DNA of 64,000 nt from Megaleporinus macrocephalus (taxonomy: Eukaryota; Chordata; Actinopteri; Characiformes; Anostomidae), in the NCBI GenBank assembly GCA_021613375.1, contig CM038705.1:7191438-7255437 (forward strand), given 5' to 3'. Below the pieces are notes generated by a model, which made no database searches, was not told the DNA's origin, and was given only the letters and a program-made list of their open reading frames with translations. The translations under genes were made by a program, and so were the position numbers. Within the stretch, counting starts at the first letter, position 1. Every line of letters begins with the position of its first letter. Of the stretch, positions 1 to 12,619 are shown piece after piece.

Positions 1-104
1 GTCGTGGGGGCTTTGGTGGATGTGTGCCATTGCAATGCAGTGAGAGCTCAAACTAAATATATGCACTGACACACAGACTCAGACTTCTCCAACAGGGGGA
101 GAGT

Positions 105-106
<2 letters not shown>

Positions 107-144
<38 letters not shown>
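107..144. repeat. (AC)n microsatellite
   Basis: About 19 uninterrupted AC dinucleotides. An ordinary vertebrate microsatellite in intergenic DNA. Confidence 0.95.
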
Positions 145-146
<2 letters not shown>

Positions 147-2600
147 CTTGCATCACTACAGTCAACTAGTATTACGCCTATCCCCAAAACCTAATCCTAA
201 CATTAAACTCAGTGTCCCGCAGACAGCCTCTTCACTCTGTTAGGGTTTCCAAATTACACAAATCTAAATTTGTGGTGAAAGCGTCCTCACATGTCATCAT
301 TGTGAGGACATGGGGTCCTCAAATACTGTTAAAACAAATACAAACACACACACACAACGTTATATACGCTATATATTGAGTCTGCTGGACATCGGTATGT
401 GGGTTATCCAGCATGGCCATGCTGCTTGGCCAGTTAAACCAGGACTGGACCAGCACCGGGCTAGCATAAACCAGCCTAGACTAAAATTAAATATGAGAAT
501 CTCTATGTTTTATGACTCATTACATGAAATGGCTTCTAAAAATATGTGGTGGATCCAGCACGTGGTCTAGTGAGGACCAACAAAACGTCCACACTCTGAT
601 CATTTAGTGAATTCATGGTCCTCGTAGTGTAGAAGAACGTGTGTGTCTGAGGAGAAGATTTGGAACTTAAAGAAAACACTTTCTCTCCATATTTATTAAG
701 ACTATTTTAATAGCATCAGGTTCACTGGTGGTCCTCAGTGTAGACATCTCAGCCCCTGGTTCCATCCACCGCCAGAAACCTGAGCCTACAATGAAGCATT
801 TCACATCAAACCACTCGCAATGACTTTGTTTACGTCTCGGTGACTGAATTATGCAGACGTTCCGAACCCTGTGTGGATGGAATTCCCCCTTTCAACGGGA
901 CCAAATGGGACATCTTGGACTTCTGCCACGCTCGGGATTAGCACTTGTGAGTTCTGAGCAGGAGGGTGAAGCTTCAAACAGCTACTTGGGAGCCACCTGT
1001 TGACCCTCGTGCAGTTGTTCGGTGATCCAGAAGCACCGCAAATACCCACCACACAGTCGCCGTGACATAACCGGTCATAACAGTCACAACACATAACGCC
1101 ACACATTCACAACAGAGGACAACAAACCTCATTACTTATCATTATCTCACATACACACACAAATTTGTATTGCATTACTTTGTGGGGACTACCACTGATG
1201 TCCATTAATATGTGTGTTGCTGTAGCCAGTTAATAACTACACCTACACCCTAACTTTAACCTCAGGATCCAAAGGACTGTCCTTCTACTCTTTGAGCTTC
1301 ACACCCCCCTCCAAACGCCCACCCCCAGAAAGAAACGAGTGATCAGCACAATGCAACCAGCTTAACGTCCTCACTTTGCTATTAATGTCAAATCTCACAA
1401 GACACACTTACACATAGTTATATTGACACCCTCAACTGCTTGTTATGTTGACCATGTATCTGTCTGCTGTGTTTGGGCCTCCTGAGCCACCGTACTGAAA
1501 ACAACACCCCCCCTCACCCCACCTCCCCCACTCGGAAGCAGTCTGAGTCAGAAGAGACAACTGCCTGCTAATAAATCACACCGCGTGTGCGCCGTGCTGA
1601 CCCTCTGGTCACTGAACTACAAGTACGTCCTCTGCTACTGTAACAGATCAGACTTTTAATGCTAAGATCACCGCAAACTGTCACAACAGTAAAAAAAGCT
1701 AGTATATAAGCACTGGCCACTTTATTGGAAACCCCTCTACTAAGCTGAGACTGCAGCTGAACTGCTGATGGACAATTGGTGTTGGCGTTCCCTCGACCAC
1801 AGCTGCCGGTAAGTGAGCTGGCCTGCCAGGAAGTCACCCTGTTGGTACGTTAGGTTTGACAGATCGGATTTTATACTGAATCCAATTTTCAAACTGCAGG
1901 AAAAAAATTTTGGAGAAATGATTTTTGAAATTTTGAAATATTTTTGAAAATGTCAAGTGGAGAAATTCAACCTAACAACACAGCGGCCTGTAGTTGAGTT
2001 AGACCAATCAAAGGCCACCAAACCTTTATATATTAAGGCATCACAATCACATGTTACTGGCACACAAAGTGCTTTGTGTTTGGTCAGAGTATTTTATATC
2101 TCCAGCTAGTACATACAGGTTTAAGCCCAAAACACCCTTGAGCTCAAACAAACCTCTATATATTAAGACATCACAAACACATGTTACTGGCAGTCTGGTC
2201 CAGAAAAATATGGATATTTTGGCCACCTTGGCCAAAAAAAATATACAATTATTATAGAAATCTGTACCCAAAGCGGTATGTGTCCACTTGGACTTGTTCC
2301 CACTGTAGTCCATCACTGGTGGACCATATTGGGCATTTCTTGGTTACTAAACAATCTGATGCTCTAAAGTTTACAATGAGACTGAAATACAAACATTTAT
2401 AACAGTCACAATGCATCAGTCATCCACACAGACTAGAACGACTGCTTGCTCAGTCTCACTGGCTACCATAGCAACTAACCTACGAGCTCCATATGATTTG
2501 AATTTTGCATGATTGCTCAAACTAATTAAACTTATTCAATCAAAACTTGTGTCTTCCTATTTCTTACCATCAATCAATATTATTACTATTAACTATTACT
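145..2600. other. Intergenic DNA without a recognisable gene
   Basis: Only short open frames occur (none above 90 codons) and none resembles a protein I know. A short internal repetition is visible around 1980-2180, where a phrase ending in cctctatatattaa(g)acatcac occurs twice about 145 bp apart. The stretch is best read as degenerate repeat-derived intergenic sequence. Confidence 0.6.
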
Positions 2601-2629
2601 AATATCGCCGCTGTCTAAAGAAAAACAAG

Positions 2630-2990
2630 TATTTCCAAAATGGCAACTTGACTTTCAATGTAAGGCAATGGAACCAGAAGTTTAGAAGAATGTTATTTTG
2701 GAGCATTTCTATTGGTCCATTCATCATGACAGAGAAACCCACAATGCCTTCATTTGAATATTGTTGCTGTCCAGGAAACAAGTATCTCAAAAACAGCAAC
2801 TTTACAGGAGAGGCCAAAAACTCTCCTCACTTTTAATGCAAGTCAATGGAACCAGAATTTCTTCCAAGCCATTTTGGGGCATTTCTATTGGTCCGTTCAT
2901 CAAGAAAGTTTTACACAATGTTAACGGCAGCTGCTGCGTTCAAATAATGTAGGAAAATAAAAATCGGTATCCGCTTGTTTTGGACTGGGA
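2630..2990. repeat. Dispersed repeat, two units in tandem
   Basis: The phrase 'aatgcaagtcaatggaacc' followed by 'ttctattggtccattcatca' occurs twice here (near 2660-2730 and 2838-2905). Divergent copies lie near 9120-9215 (opposite strand), 31930-32030 and 60565-60650. This marks an interspersed repeat family of unknown class, probably a non-autonomous transposon. The open frames at 2599-2952 are by-products of it. Confidence 0.65.
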
Positions 2991-3029
2991 CGATATGATA
3001 CAGTGCCAAATATCACTGGAACAGTCCGA

Positions 3030-3705
3030 CCTGAGGCTTCAGCCGCCGCGTCTTTGTGTCAGATACCACAGGGCACCTTCAGGGGTCTGGAGGAGGCTGT
3101 GATATTCGATGCTGGCTCACTAAAGCTCACACACAAGTTTGGATGACAATGACTCAATTCTGAGGGAGTGGGGTCGAGCGGCTCGCGCTGAAGGCACTGG
3201 AATTCGAAATTAGACCCCTTTCAGGTTTCTTGATCTGCAGCTCGATTGGCTAACTTCACATTAGCTCAGAGAGGCTGGGGCTGCAGACCCAATCACTGCA
3301 GTACAGGGTTAGGTCTGATTAACTGCTGCTCTGCTGACTGTTCAGATGAAGAAACCTAAAGTCTGAGAGAGTAAAAGACGAGTAACAGAAAACTGAAACT
3401 GAGTGTGTTTGGGATTGTAGTGTTTTACATTTACATTCAGGGCCGACGCTCTTATCCAGAGAGACCTACAGGAGTGCTTTGTGGTTGGTCAGAGTATGTA
3501 TCTCCAGCTAGAACAAACCTTGAGCTCAAACACCTGCCATAATCAAGGACCAGTGCTGAAACCTGGAGAGAAGACATCAAAACATAAGGTTAGATACAGT
3601 ATAAGTGTAATACCTACTAATACCCAGCCGGCGTTCACACCTAGAAGATAAAAGAGTTCAGGGCAGCTGTGCTTACAATATAATTAATTCCAATAATAAT
3701 ACAGT
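3030..3705. repeat. Interspersed repeat block, copy 1 (copy 2 at 8090-8860)
   Basis: From the 'taccacagggcacc' phrase at about 3065 this block is nearly identical to 8111 onward for roughly 600 bp, differing by scattered substitutions. It contains a module beginning near 3426, 'acatttacattcagggccg', followed by a 'cgctcttatccagagagac' phrase. That module resembles a widespread teleost repeat consensus, from general knowledge. It runs straight into the LINE-like fragment at 3709. Confidence 0.8.
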
Positions 3706-3708
3706 GGA

Positions 3709-3921
3709 TTAGTGCTCATAGGTGCTCCCCAAAGAGATGGTGGTCTTCAGTCTGCAATTGGAGGCTGTGAGAGAGTCTGCTGTTTGGACAGCCAGTGGAA
3801 GTTCATTCCAACATCTGGGCTCCAGGACAGAGAAGAGTCTTCTCGCTTGTTTTCCATCTATCGTGAGGAAGTTGAAACTCAAAGTTTTGGGGCGGGGTGG
3901 TGGTACACCAATGCCAAACAT
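3709..3921 (-). pseudogene. LINE-type ORF C-terminal relic
   Basis: On the minus strand a 70-codon frame contains RRLFSVLEPRCWNELP followed by LAVQTADSLTASNCRLKTT. This resembles the conserved tail after the reverse transcriptase of CR1/L2/Rex-type non-LTR retrotransposons (pattern FSVxxPRxWNxLPxxxRxAxSL...FKxxLKT). No upstream reverse transcriptase is readable, so this is a 5'-truncated fragment. The same passage recurs in degraded form at about 8710-8830. Family assignment rests on remembered motif similarity. Confidence 0.55.
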
Positions 3922-3959
3922 TGTTGTGTTGAAATATTTTGAGAAATTATATTTTTAAA

Positions 3960-6160
3960 CATAAAACTTCATGCTTTCTAGGAATAAACAGATAGTTGTT
4001 GAGGTGGTGAACACTAAAAACAAGAAACGATATTATAAAGACTTCCACCTTCCATTAACACTGCAGTCTGGCTTCACAACCACTGGGCTGAAGGCCATGA
4101 GTGGGCAGTGAAGACCCTTCTGCTGGTCCTCAGGCCTACGCTACAATAGTGGCTGGTCAATGATACAAATCGCATTCAGCGCCAACATTGTTGTGTTGAA
4201 ATATTCCAAGGAATATTTAATATTTATGCTTAGAACTAGGAATATGCAAGTGGGCGTTGAGGTGGACAACTCTGAGAACACCAGCTCTGGACTTTAGGCA
4301 TTCAAATGTTGGGGCCCCCTTTAATTAATTGTTGGGGAACGCAAACGAAGGACACAAATAAATAACAACAAAAATAAATACTCTACACAATTTTTAATTC
4401 TGGAGATCTGAAGTATCAGTTGAAACCAAATTTAGGAATGCTGGTTTACACTGTTATTAATAAAACACTAAAATAATAAATTAAGCTATTAAATAAATAA
4501 CAGTCTAATAAATGATCAAATTCAAACAAACTCGAGTCCAAAAGGCCGTTTTCTCTGCGTCATTTCTTTTTACACTTAATTTCAGTAGAAGCCCGTGTAT
4601 TTTGGACCTGCTCAGGAGCGCCCTCTAGTGTTGGACACACCGGCAAGACACTACAAGGTGATCAGGTTGTAGTACCTGCAGGCACACTAGTGTTGCACAA
4701 CATTCATTCCATACATGAATCTGCAACAACACTGGACCTGAAATGAGTGACTCCAAACTTCTGAATGCTAGCGCAGATCAGCGAGACATGGTTCAGGGTT
4801 TCAGGATCTGAAACGCAACAAAAATGTGGACGGGATTAGGAACATCTGCCCGGTTGCTCTTCTCCGAGAGCTGGAGGAATTTCAATAATGTGGTGGTAAT
4901 AACTCCACATTGCCCCCTGGCTGTCTAGCCTGCTTACCACAAGGTGACCAGTAGATTTAGGTTGAGGGCTGGAGCTTCTCCGACCTCCTCCTGAACTGTT
5001 GTTTACTGTAACAGCCTCAGACGCTGCAGCGCTACGCCTTCGGCTCCTTCTCGGTCCAGACTAATTGGTTAGGGATGATGGTGTCCTGGAAAGGAGCGCT
5101 GGGAAGGCTGTCGGGTGCGTCGGGAGACGGGGGCAGGACGCTAATGCAGCGCATATGTCCACTGCTGGCATGACCAATGGCTCCTGCGAGAATGTGACAC
5201 ACCGGAATTTAATTAGCACAATTTATGGGGTCACGCTCGAGAGGAACTTTCTAGCTCGGCTTTAAACGCTAATTATAAACAGGCCCATGATTTTACTCTA
5301 AGCCCAGGAAATGAGTTAATATTCTATTAGTCTGGGGTGTATTATTCTTTTTTGTTTATGGTGGGGGCGTAATAAGAGATTGGGTGGCGGGGCGGGGTGG
5401 GGTGGTTACAGATGATTTGTATACCATGACCAAATGATAAAAACAGCCACAAAAAGAAACACCACCAAGTCACACCCAGCGAGCCGCGGAGTTGTTTCAC
5501 ATTTCACAACACAAGTTTGATGGATCGTCCAATTAAATGTCAATTATATTCCAATCCACACGCAAAAGCTGGCATTACGCTTCGCTGTGGGAAAGAACTC
5601 CATGAACTCCTCAAGTCAGTTGTGATGTAATCGCATATTTCTTGGGTCCTCAAGTGAATACAAAAGTAAATCTGATTGAAGGTCGTCTACGTGATTGACT
5701 GTCCAGTTACAGGAGCTTTATTTACCCATCATTCAATATGTCGGCAGTTTTGGCTGCATCTAAACATCGTCTTGCAAGTTGGCTCACAGCATTAGGTTCC
5801 CTTCCTCCTCCCACATGATATAAAATCACAACTGAACAGCTTTTTGGACCTCAAACCTGTTGGAACAACAGACGATAGCTCCAACCAACGCAGTAGAAGT
5901 TTGAGCCCAGACGTCTCAACAAGCGGATCTGAAAGAAACGAGATACTTTAGATACTAAAGAAGCAAGTGGTCAGGAAATAAGATATGACTATTACATCAG
6001 ACTTCACAGCCTGATAAACATATGAAGAGTAGACCTGAGAGACTTGGGCAAGAACCTAATCGTTATGGCCAGACCTCCAGATCGAAGTATCAGTGAAAGT
6101 GAAGGCTGCAGCGGTGACTACAAAGGCTATCCAGTGTAGTTCTAAACAACAGAAGCACTA
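3960..6160. other. Intergenic DNA, no gene seen
   Basis: No frame over 66 codons and no exon-like block. A small hairpin (aatgtggtggt / actccacatt) is visible around 4887-4912. The region mixes degenerate repeat (4020-4260) with apparently unique sequence. Confidence 0.55.
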
Positions 6161-6168
6161 CTACTAGT

Positions 6169-7620
6169 TAGAGATGGACTGATCAGCGTTTTTGAGGCCG
6201 ATTCCGATCGCCAATCACCTTCCAACGCGATCGGTCGATAGCTGATACCGATCGAGGGCGGGGCTATATGCCACCCCTTACAAAAAAGAAGTTTATTCAA
6301 GTGTATCATTAGTTTACTTCTTTTAGACTAAAAGGAAGTGAGTATACTTTCAGTTTACTTTTTATGTACTTCTCAGTGATTTACTAAACACAGTTATACT
6401 TAAGTATGCTTGGGTTATACTGACAAGTATAGAACAGTCTAAGTATATTTGGCCTTTACTTGTACTTAATCTTTTGATTAAGATAGTAGAAGTAAGTATT
6501 CTTACTCCGCACAAAAACACATCTAGTAGAATATTTATTTAAAATTTGATTTATAAAGATACAAATGTTTCTTAATCTGAGTGTCTTATTTATTTTACGT
6601 GCGAGTAAGTAAACATTGTTAAAATTCTATTTTAAGTAGAAAAAAAACCTTAAACCTAGTCATATACTTTAAAGTACAACAATAATATAAGCAGTAATTA
6701 TAAGTATTATGTTAAGTTCACTAAGAAAACTTACAAGCTAGTAAACTAACAGTAAACCCTTAAGTTTACTTTTAGTGTAGTTGCAGTACAAAAGCTGTAA
6801 ACTAGTTTTATACTTGGTTTACTACTCTTACACTTAAAGTGTACTTAAAAAGTATACTTTTATAAACTAGAACGTGGGCCAATTTAGTCCCAAGAAGTAT
6901 TAAAATAGTACATATACAAGTGTACTACTAGTACAATGACATTAGTATAGTAACTACATAAAGTATACTTAATAAAATGAACTTTAAGTATACTTATTTT
7001 CTGTAAGGGACAGCAGGCTTCATGTACATGGTCTAAACTGTTTTTTTACCATTTTTAATGAGCTCATATGAAACAGTATAATATTTTAACTAAATTAGAA
7101 GTTGGTCTATGTGGGAGTAAACCTCTTGATAAGCTCCAGAAGAGCAACATCTGAAAAGTATCTCTACTAGGAACAGCAGAGCGTGAATCCAGGTGGAACA
7201 TTAAGCAGCAGAATGAACATCTTCTACAGCCGAGAAGAGCTGCTTATCTAGAACTATAAACTCAATCACTCTGGCTGTGGTTCTTTAGCTCTCTGGCTGT
7301 TTCTGCTGCTGTTCTGTTGGTACCGGTCAGATCTGGTCTGTAGGTGTTCTGGGTTATTAGTTTTGTGCTAGCTGTGCGTGCTAGCTCTGCTGTTTACTGA
7401 TACTCACTGTGTTCAGCTGTGTGGTGTCTCTGAAGTGTGTATCAGATTAGTGTGTTAAATGTCTTGGTCTTGGTCACATACACATACAGAATGTAAACTG
7501 TTCTCGGGAGGCTGCTGCTTTAGTCAGTCTATGGAAAATTAAATGGTATGTATTTCCACCTAGTGGTTCAGATAGGAATTGAAATATCCGATACATGGCT
7601 TATCGATCCTTCCATCTCTA
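6169..7620 (+). mobile_element. hAT-like non-autonomous element (TAGAGATGG family), copy 1
   Basis: The element starts TAGAGATGGACTGATC and ends GATCCTTCCATCTCTA, giving imperfect terminal inverted repeats. Flanks are ctactagt (6161-6168) and ctactaat (7621-7628), an 8-bp target duplication with one mismatch, as expected for the hAT superfamily. The interior is rich in GATCGGCCGATA-like palindromes. No transposase is readable. Related copies lie at 23958-24594, about 51878-52778 (inverted) and about 59297-60055. About half of this copy's length is a second element inserted at 6275-7009. Confidence 0.8.
6275..7009. mobile_element. AT-rich fold-back MITE nested in the hAT copy
   Basis: A roughly 735-bp insertion with inverted ends CCCTTACA / TGTAAGGG. 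The subterminal sequence on both sides is built from AAGTATACTT-like palindromic words (for example at 6961-6970 and 6986-6995). The other copies of the host element lack this block, so it is a secondary insertion. I could not fix its target duplication. Superfamily is unassigned. Confidence 0.7.
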
Positions 7621-7639
7621 CTACTAATAGAAGTTAATA

Positions 7640-8110
7640 AGGGGCTGCATAACCAGAGACTGGCCCAACTGGTCATGCTCACCCAATGTGCACAGTCCAA
7701 AGCACCTACAACTGGCCTACTAGCGTCAGGACTGGATGCTGAACGAGGTGGTCACCTGGTTTGATGAGTTGTATCTTCTTTCACATGACATGGATGGCTG
7801 GGTACGTGTGCGTTGTTCACCTGGAGAAGTGATGCCACTAGGTTGCACAGACAAGCCGATAGTGAGAACGTGATGCTCTGGGTGATGTTCAGCTGTGGAC
7901 CACAAACACCTTCACGTTAAGGCTAAAGGCAGTCGTTTCTTTCAGCAGCCTTGCTACACTGTGCACACTGGTTTGAAGAACATGAGTTCAGGGAGTTGCC
8001 TTGGCCTTCAAATTTTCCAGATCTCAATCCAGTGGCTCCAACATCCAACGGCTGTGGGATGTGTATGGAACAGCAAGTCCGACCTGAGGCTTACAAGATC
8101 AGCCGCTGTG
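7640..8110 (+). pseudogene. Tc1-like transposase remnant
   Basis: Plus-strand fragments in shifting frames read like the second half of a Tc1-type DD34E transposase. A GWVRVRCSPGE-like stretch lies near 7797, a VMFSCGP-like stretch near 7883, and LPWPSNFPDLNPV near 7995-8035, which corresponds to the conserved 'SPDLNP' motif. Frameshifts and stops break it throughout, so it cannot make an enzyme. It leads directly into the repeat block at 8090. Confidence 0.7.
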
Positions 8111-8860
8111 TCTACCACAGGGCACCTTCAGGGGTCTGGAGGAGGCTGTGATATTCGATGCTGGCTCACTAAAGCTCACACACAAGTTTGGATGACAATG
8201 ACTCAATTCTGAGGGAGTGGAGTCGAGCGGCTCGCGCTGAAGGCACTGGAACTTGAAATGAAACCTGTTTCGGTTGTTTGGATCTGCAGCTCGATTGGCT
8301 AACTTCACATTAGCTCAGAGAGGCTGGGGCTGCAGACCCAATCACTGCAGTACAGGGTTAGGTCTGATTAACTGCTGCTCTGCTGACTGTTCAGATGAAG
8401 AAACCTAAAGTCTGAGAGAGTAAAAGACGAGTAACAGAAAACTGAAACTAAGTGTGTTTGGGATTGTAGTGTTTTACATTTACATTCAGGGCCGACGCTC
8501 TTATCCAGAGAGACCTACAGGAGTGCTTTGTGGTTGGTCAGAGTATGTATCTCCAGCTAGAACAAACCTTGAGCTCAAACACCTGCCAGAATCAAGGACC
8601 AGTGCTGAAACCTGGAGAGAAGACATCAAACTACAAGGTTAGATACAGTATAGGTGCAATACCTACTAATACCCAGCCGGAGTTCAACTGTTGAAGATAA
8701 AAGAGTTTATGGTCTTCAGACCATGAGAGTGTCTGCTGTTTGGACAACCAGTGGAAGTTCATTCCACCATCTGGGCTGCAGGACAGAGAAGAGTCTTGTC
8801 ATTTGTCTTCCATTCATTTTGAGGAAGCTCCAAGGGCTTGAGGTACAGACTAACTTTTAA
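8090..8860. repeat. Interspersed repeat block, copy 2 (copy 1 at 3030-3880)
   Basis: Nearly identical to 3065-3650 (same order and orientation, about 5.05 kb apart). It then carries a shortened version of the LINE-like tail seen at 3709-3921: the passage around 8730-8800 matches 3778-3845. Copy 1 lacks the complete Tc1-like remnant that precedes this copy. Confidence 0.8.
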
Positions 8861-8869
8861 CCACTGCCA

Positions 8870-9771
8870 TAAGAAGGAGCTGGTCCATTCTTGGCTTTGT
8901 AGACATCAAGAGTTTTAAGCAAGCCAGTGAAGGGAGCACAGCAGTGGAGTGACAGGAGTGAACTTCTGGATCAGTTTGTAACGATCACTTTAAGTGCCTG
9001 ATGGCCTATAGAGGAAGACCAGCCAGGAGTGAGCTGCAGCCTCGAAATGGTGAGAGAGTAGACGAGTGCCTGGGTGGCCCCCTGAGAAAGGAAGGGTCAA
9101 ATCCATTGAACATCTCCATGACAGAGTCAGGTTTACAGTGTGATGAATGGGCCAATAGAAATGCCCCAAAATAGTTTGGAAGGAATTCTGGTTCCATTGA
9201 CTTACATTAAAAGTAAGGACAGTCGTCCAGAAGTTAGAAGTTTTAGTTAGGAGGCCAAACATACCACATGGTACAAGCTATGTTAGAACTAACCGATGCT
9301 GAAACAATACCTAGAGTATTTCTGAGAGCGTCAAGTTGAGCTGAAATGGAGCATACTCGGGCAGCCTTGGCCTGTTTCTTTTATTTTGACAGCGTTAATT
9401 TAAATTAAGAACAAACCCAGCACAGAAGCGACACAGGTGACCAATGAGGTTCATCTTTATTGCGGAGGGCTGTTTCAGTCCAAGTTAACATGTCGTTTCG
9501 CTTAAGAACGAAGCGAGCATTGCTTCACACACACAAAATGCATGTTTGTTCACCCGGTCACTCGCACACACCTTTTACATTCACGCACTGCTGCACGAGT
9601 CGGAATCAAGAAGCGGGACGCCAAGGCATCTGGATCCGCTTTCACAAAGAGTCCCTTCTTTCAGCAGGAGCGCAGATCTAGGATCAGATTTCCTCATTCT
9701 GTCTTATTCTGGACGCCAAGGAATGGTACGCAGCTTAGATTCAAACTACTACTGAAACAGAACACTGGTCC
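8870..9771. other. Intergenic DNA with one dispersed repeat copy
   Basis: Positions 9110-9215 carry an inverted copy of the 'aatgcaagtcaatggaacc' repeat family. From 9440 to 9770 the sequence looks unique. A TTTATT at about 9456 would read AATAAA on the minus strand. No exon supports a gene here. Confidence 0.5.
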
Positions 9772-9779
9772 CTTCAAGC

Positions 9780-10237
9780 TAGGGCTGCACAATATGGGCA
9801 AAATCCTAATATTCTGATTATACTGTCGCATATTAAGAGAGAATTCTTCAAAACTGCTGCAAAATCAAACTGTTAGAATCCACAAAGTCATCCAATCAAT
9901 CCACTGGGAATAGAAACCGGAGCTAAGTTTCCATATTTGGCCTAAATCATATTTTTTAAAAGTTATTTGTGATGAAGAACCAAATCAGCACCCAAAGAAC
10001 CTCCCACCCACCAAATTTGGGGCTGCTTTAAAATTAAGCCAAAAAAAGGTTGGTAAAGTTGATGGAAATCTTATTTTAATGCACTAGATGAATCTGAATT
10101 CATCAAAACATTACTTAGCTACAACTTTGTGATTGGTCAGGATGCTCACAGCATGCAAAACCCAACAATTTGCGTATTAGAGCTTTCTATCCCGTATCAG
10201 TATTATCAATATCGCAATGATATATTGTGTGGCCCTA
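9780..10237 (+). mobile_element. hAT-like MITE (TAGGGCTGCACAATAT family)
   Basis: Starts TAGGGCTGCACAATATGG and ends ATATATTGTGTGGCCCTA, matching inverted termini. Flanks cttcaagc (9772-9779) and cttgaaga (10238-10245) agree at six of eight positions, a decayed 8-bp target duplication. There is no coding capacity in its 458 bp. The termini match a common teleost hAT MITE type, from general knowledge. Confidence 0.7.
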
Positions 10238-10245
10238 CTTGAAGA

Positions 10246-12080
10246 CCAATCAGGTCAAGACTATTCAAATTTACACCACTAGATAAAATGTAAGAGATCC
10301 AGATACTATGATTTGATTCCTTCAGGGCAGAAATTACTCATTTGACTGATCCATGCTCCACCAACAAATACCTTCTTGTGTAACTACTGTTGTCAGGTCA
10401 GACAAGCCTTACAGAACCCTGAATCCTATTAAACCCAATAGACTCTAACTCAGCTACACACACACCCAGTAACTTGATAGGACTTCATATCTTCATATAA
10501 ACTGTAATCACTTTCAAATCAAGCTTCTAAAGACCAATTCCAGTTCATCTAGCAACAGTTCCCACACATTAATATCTGTTTGTGGAGCATGGACGGGTCA
10601 ACTGTCCAACTATCAATCTGTCCTCATACTGTTTGGCCATTCTCACCAGCACGCAGCACCAGATCAATGCTGCGTTCCCATGTTTGCTGTAGAGGGATGG
10701 CAGCAAATCAGATATTCCAAAGTTTTCATAGGAGCCTCAATGGGAAAGACCAGAAGAGGTGAATGGACGCTTTGTTGAGAGTTCAATATTCCCAACTTTT
10801 GCTGTTGATCACAGTGGTGGAATATACCAGATGCTGATTTATTTTATTTTTTGGGGGCCATGGACGTCTCGCTGTGGAATTACAAACAAATGCAATACAA
10901 TACAACCAAAACAGAAGAATGCAGAGCGTCCCCCTGCCTTTCTCAATCTACATTCGTCATGGAAACGGTTGGCTTCACCACTGTTTTCCCCAATGCAAAC
11001 ATGTGAACGCAGCACAAGTGTCATGCTCCATCAATAACATTCCATCACAAAGCCCAACAGGGGAAACTTGATGAATGCTCATGAACGTATCTCGGAGCGA
11101 ATCACACCACAGCATGATGTTTACGTTGTACGCAAAAATAATGTGTCTATTCGGTCGTGTCGAAGCAAACGTGAGGTAAGTCGTTCAGCACTGCAGTCCT
11201 GACTTTTACATCTTGCATAGTAAAGCTCAGAGGCAAGCACAGGCATAGAAACCAAACTAAGCAGAACCCTGCACTACAAGCCTTTCCCACTCGGGCTGGC
11301 CGATATGGCTGACGCCATACCGCGATATCAAAATATCAGCACGACGGAGTAAAAAGTCACTTTTCCGTTATTGTGTACATGTGTCAGCTAACATCCTGGT
11401 TAGTTTACCAATATAAATATACTGATGCTACAGCAAATATATAGATTTCTATTCCACCTTGGTATCAAGAGCCCACAAAAAAGAAGGTAGTATGATGGAA
11501 CCCATGCAAAAGCCCTGGAAGGAGTTTCCAAACCGTGGAAAAATAATATGCAGATACTTTTAACAAGCTATTATGAACTCTTCAGGCCATTTGACTAGAA
11601 AAACACTAATAGTATTAAGGCCTTTACAAACAATACATGTCTGTGACTGATTTCGGCGTCACCAAAGAAGTTTGGAACTGTGATGATATCTTGGAGGCCA
11701 AGCAGGATTTTTTTTTTAGCTGGGGCGAAACAGTGCCATTCTTTTTTAATTGGCCCTCTGGCATGGCAAGAACAAATCTGATGAATTCCTAGAGTCTTAG
11801 CAACTAGAATATAACGACAAAGGTCAAAAGGATTAGTCTTCTGCCTTGTTATGTTTGGAGCTCAAAAAGCAGCTCAAACTGAGTTTCGGACATTCAGAGC
11901 TGTATGTGAGCGCGCTAATATAGCTGAATCTCAAGTTTAGATATTGCTTAGTCACCTGCAAGTGTCACTTTGTACATAGCAAATGATATCTCCATCAGTT
12001 CAAGGCATGCTATTTGTTCGATGAGCATGGCAAAAGCCAAAAATATATAAATATATATATACACATATTTAAAATTGTGT
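10246..12080. other. Intergenic DNA, apparently unique, no gene seen
   Basis: No exon-like frame with splice sites was found on either strand. A block at about 10850-11250 has fewer repeats and mixed base composition. It could be regulatory or an untranslated region of a gene outside the window, but nothing in the sequence shows this. A 'gggctggccgatatggc' phrase near 11294 recalls hAT MITE termini. Confidence 0.45.
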
Positions 12081-12081
12081 C

Positions 12082-12083
<2 letters not shown>

Positions 12084-12163
<80 letters not shown>
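12084..12163. repeat. (AT)n microsatellite
   Basis: About 40 AT dinucleotides, followed by a short CA run. It produces two spurious poly-Ile/Tyr frames on opposite strands. Confidence 0.95.
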
Positions 12164-12167
<4 letters not shown>

Positions 12168-12619
12168 CACACACACAGTGCTCAAAGTTCTGGGACACTG
12201 TCATTATTTTAAATTTTATTTTAGAATAAATTTAAATTTGTGCTTTACTGTATTCAAAAGTATAATTTCAGCTATATTATGATTTTTTATCAATCCTTAA
12301 GCTAATTCCCCCACTTTACTTCGAAACAAAGGCTGGGAACGCAACTTCAACCTGAGACTTCATATCCGGCCCAAAAAAAACCCCAAACAAAACACAAATA
12401 ACTTAACTACTGAGATAAATTTATCTGGCCGATAGCAATATATAGTCTCTTGGTAATAAAATATTACAGAAACTACAATAAGAGATCACAGATGCACTGA
12501 AAAGTGTTCTGAAGATGGTGGTGGAAGGAGCCAGGACATGGTCAAAACTTGCTACTCTGATAATCCAATAAAAAAAGAAGCTAAAGAGAGGAAATGCAAC
12601 TAAATACTAAAATATTAAA

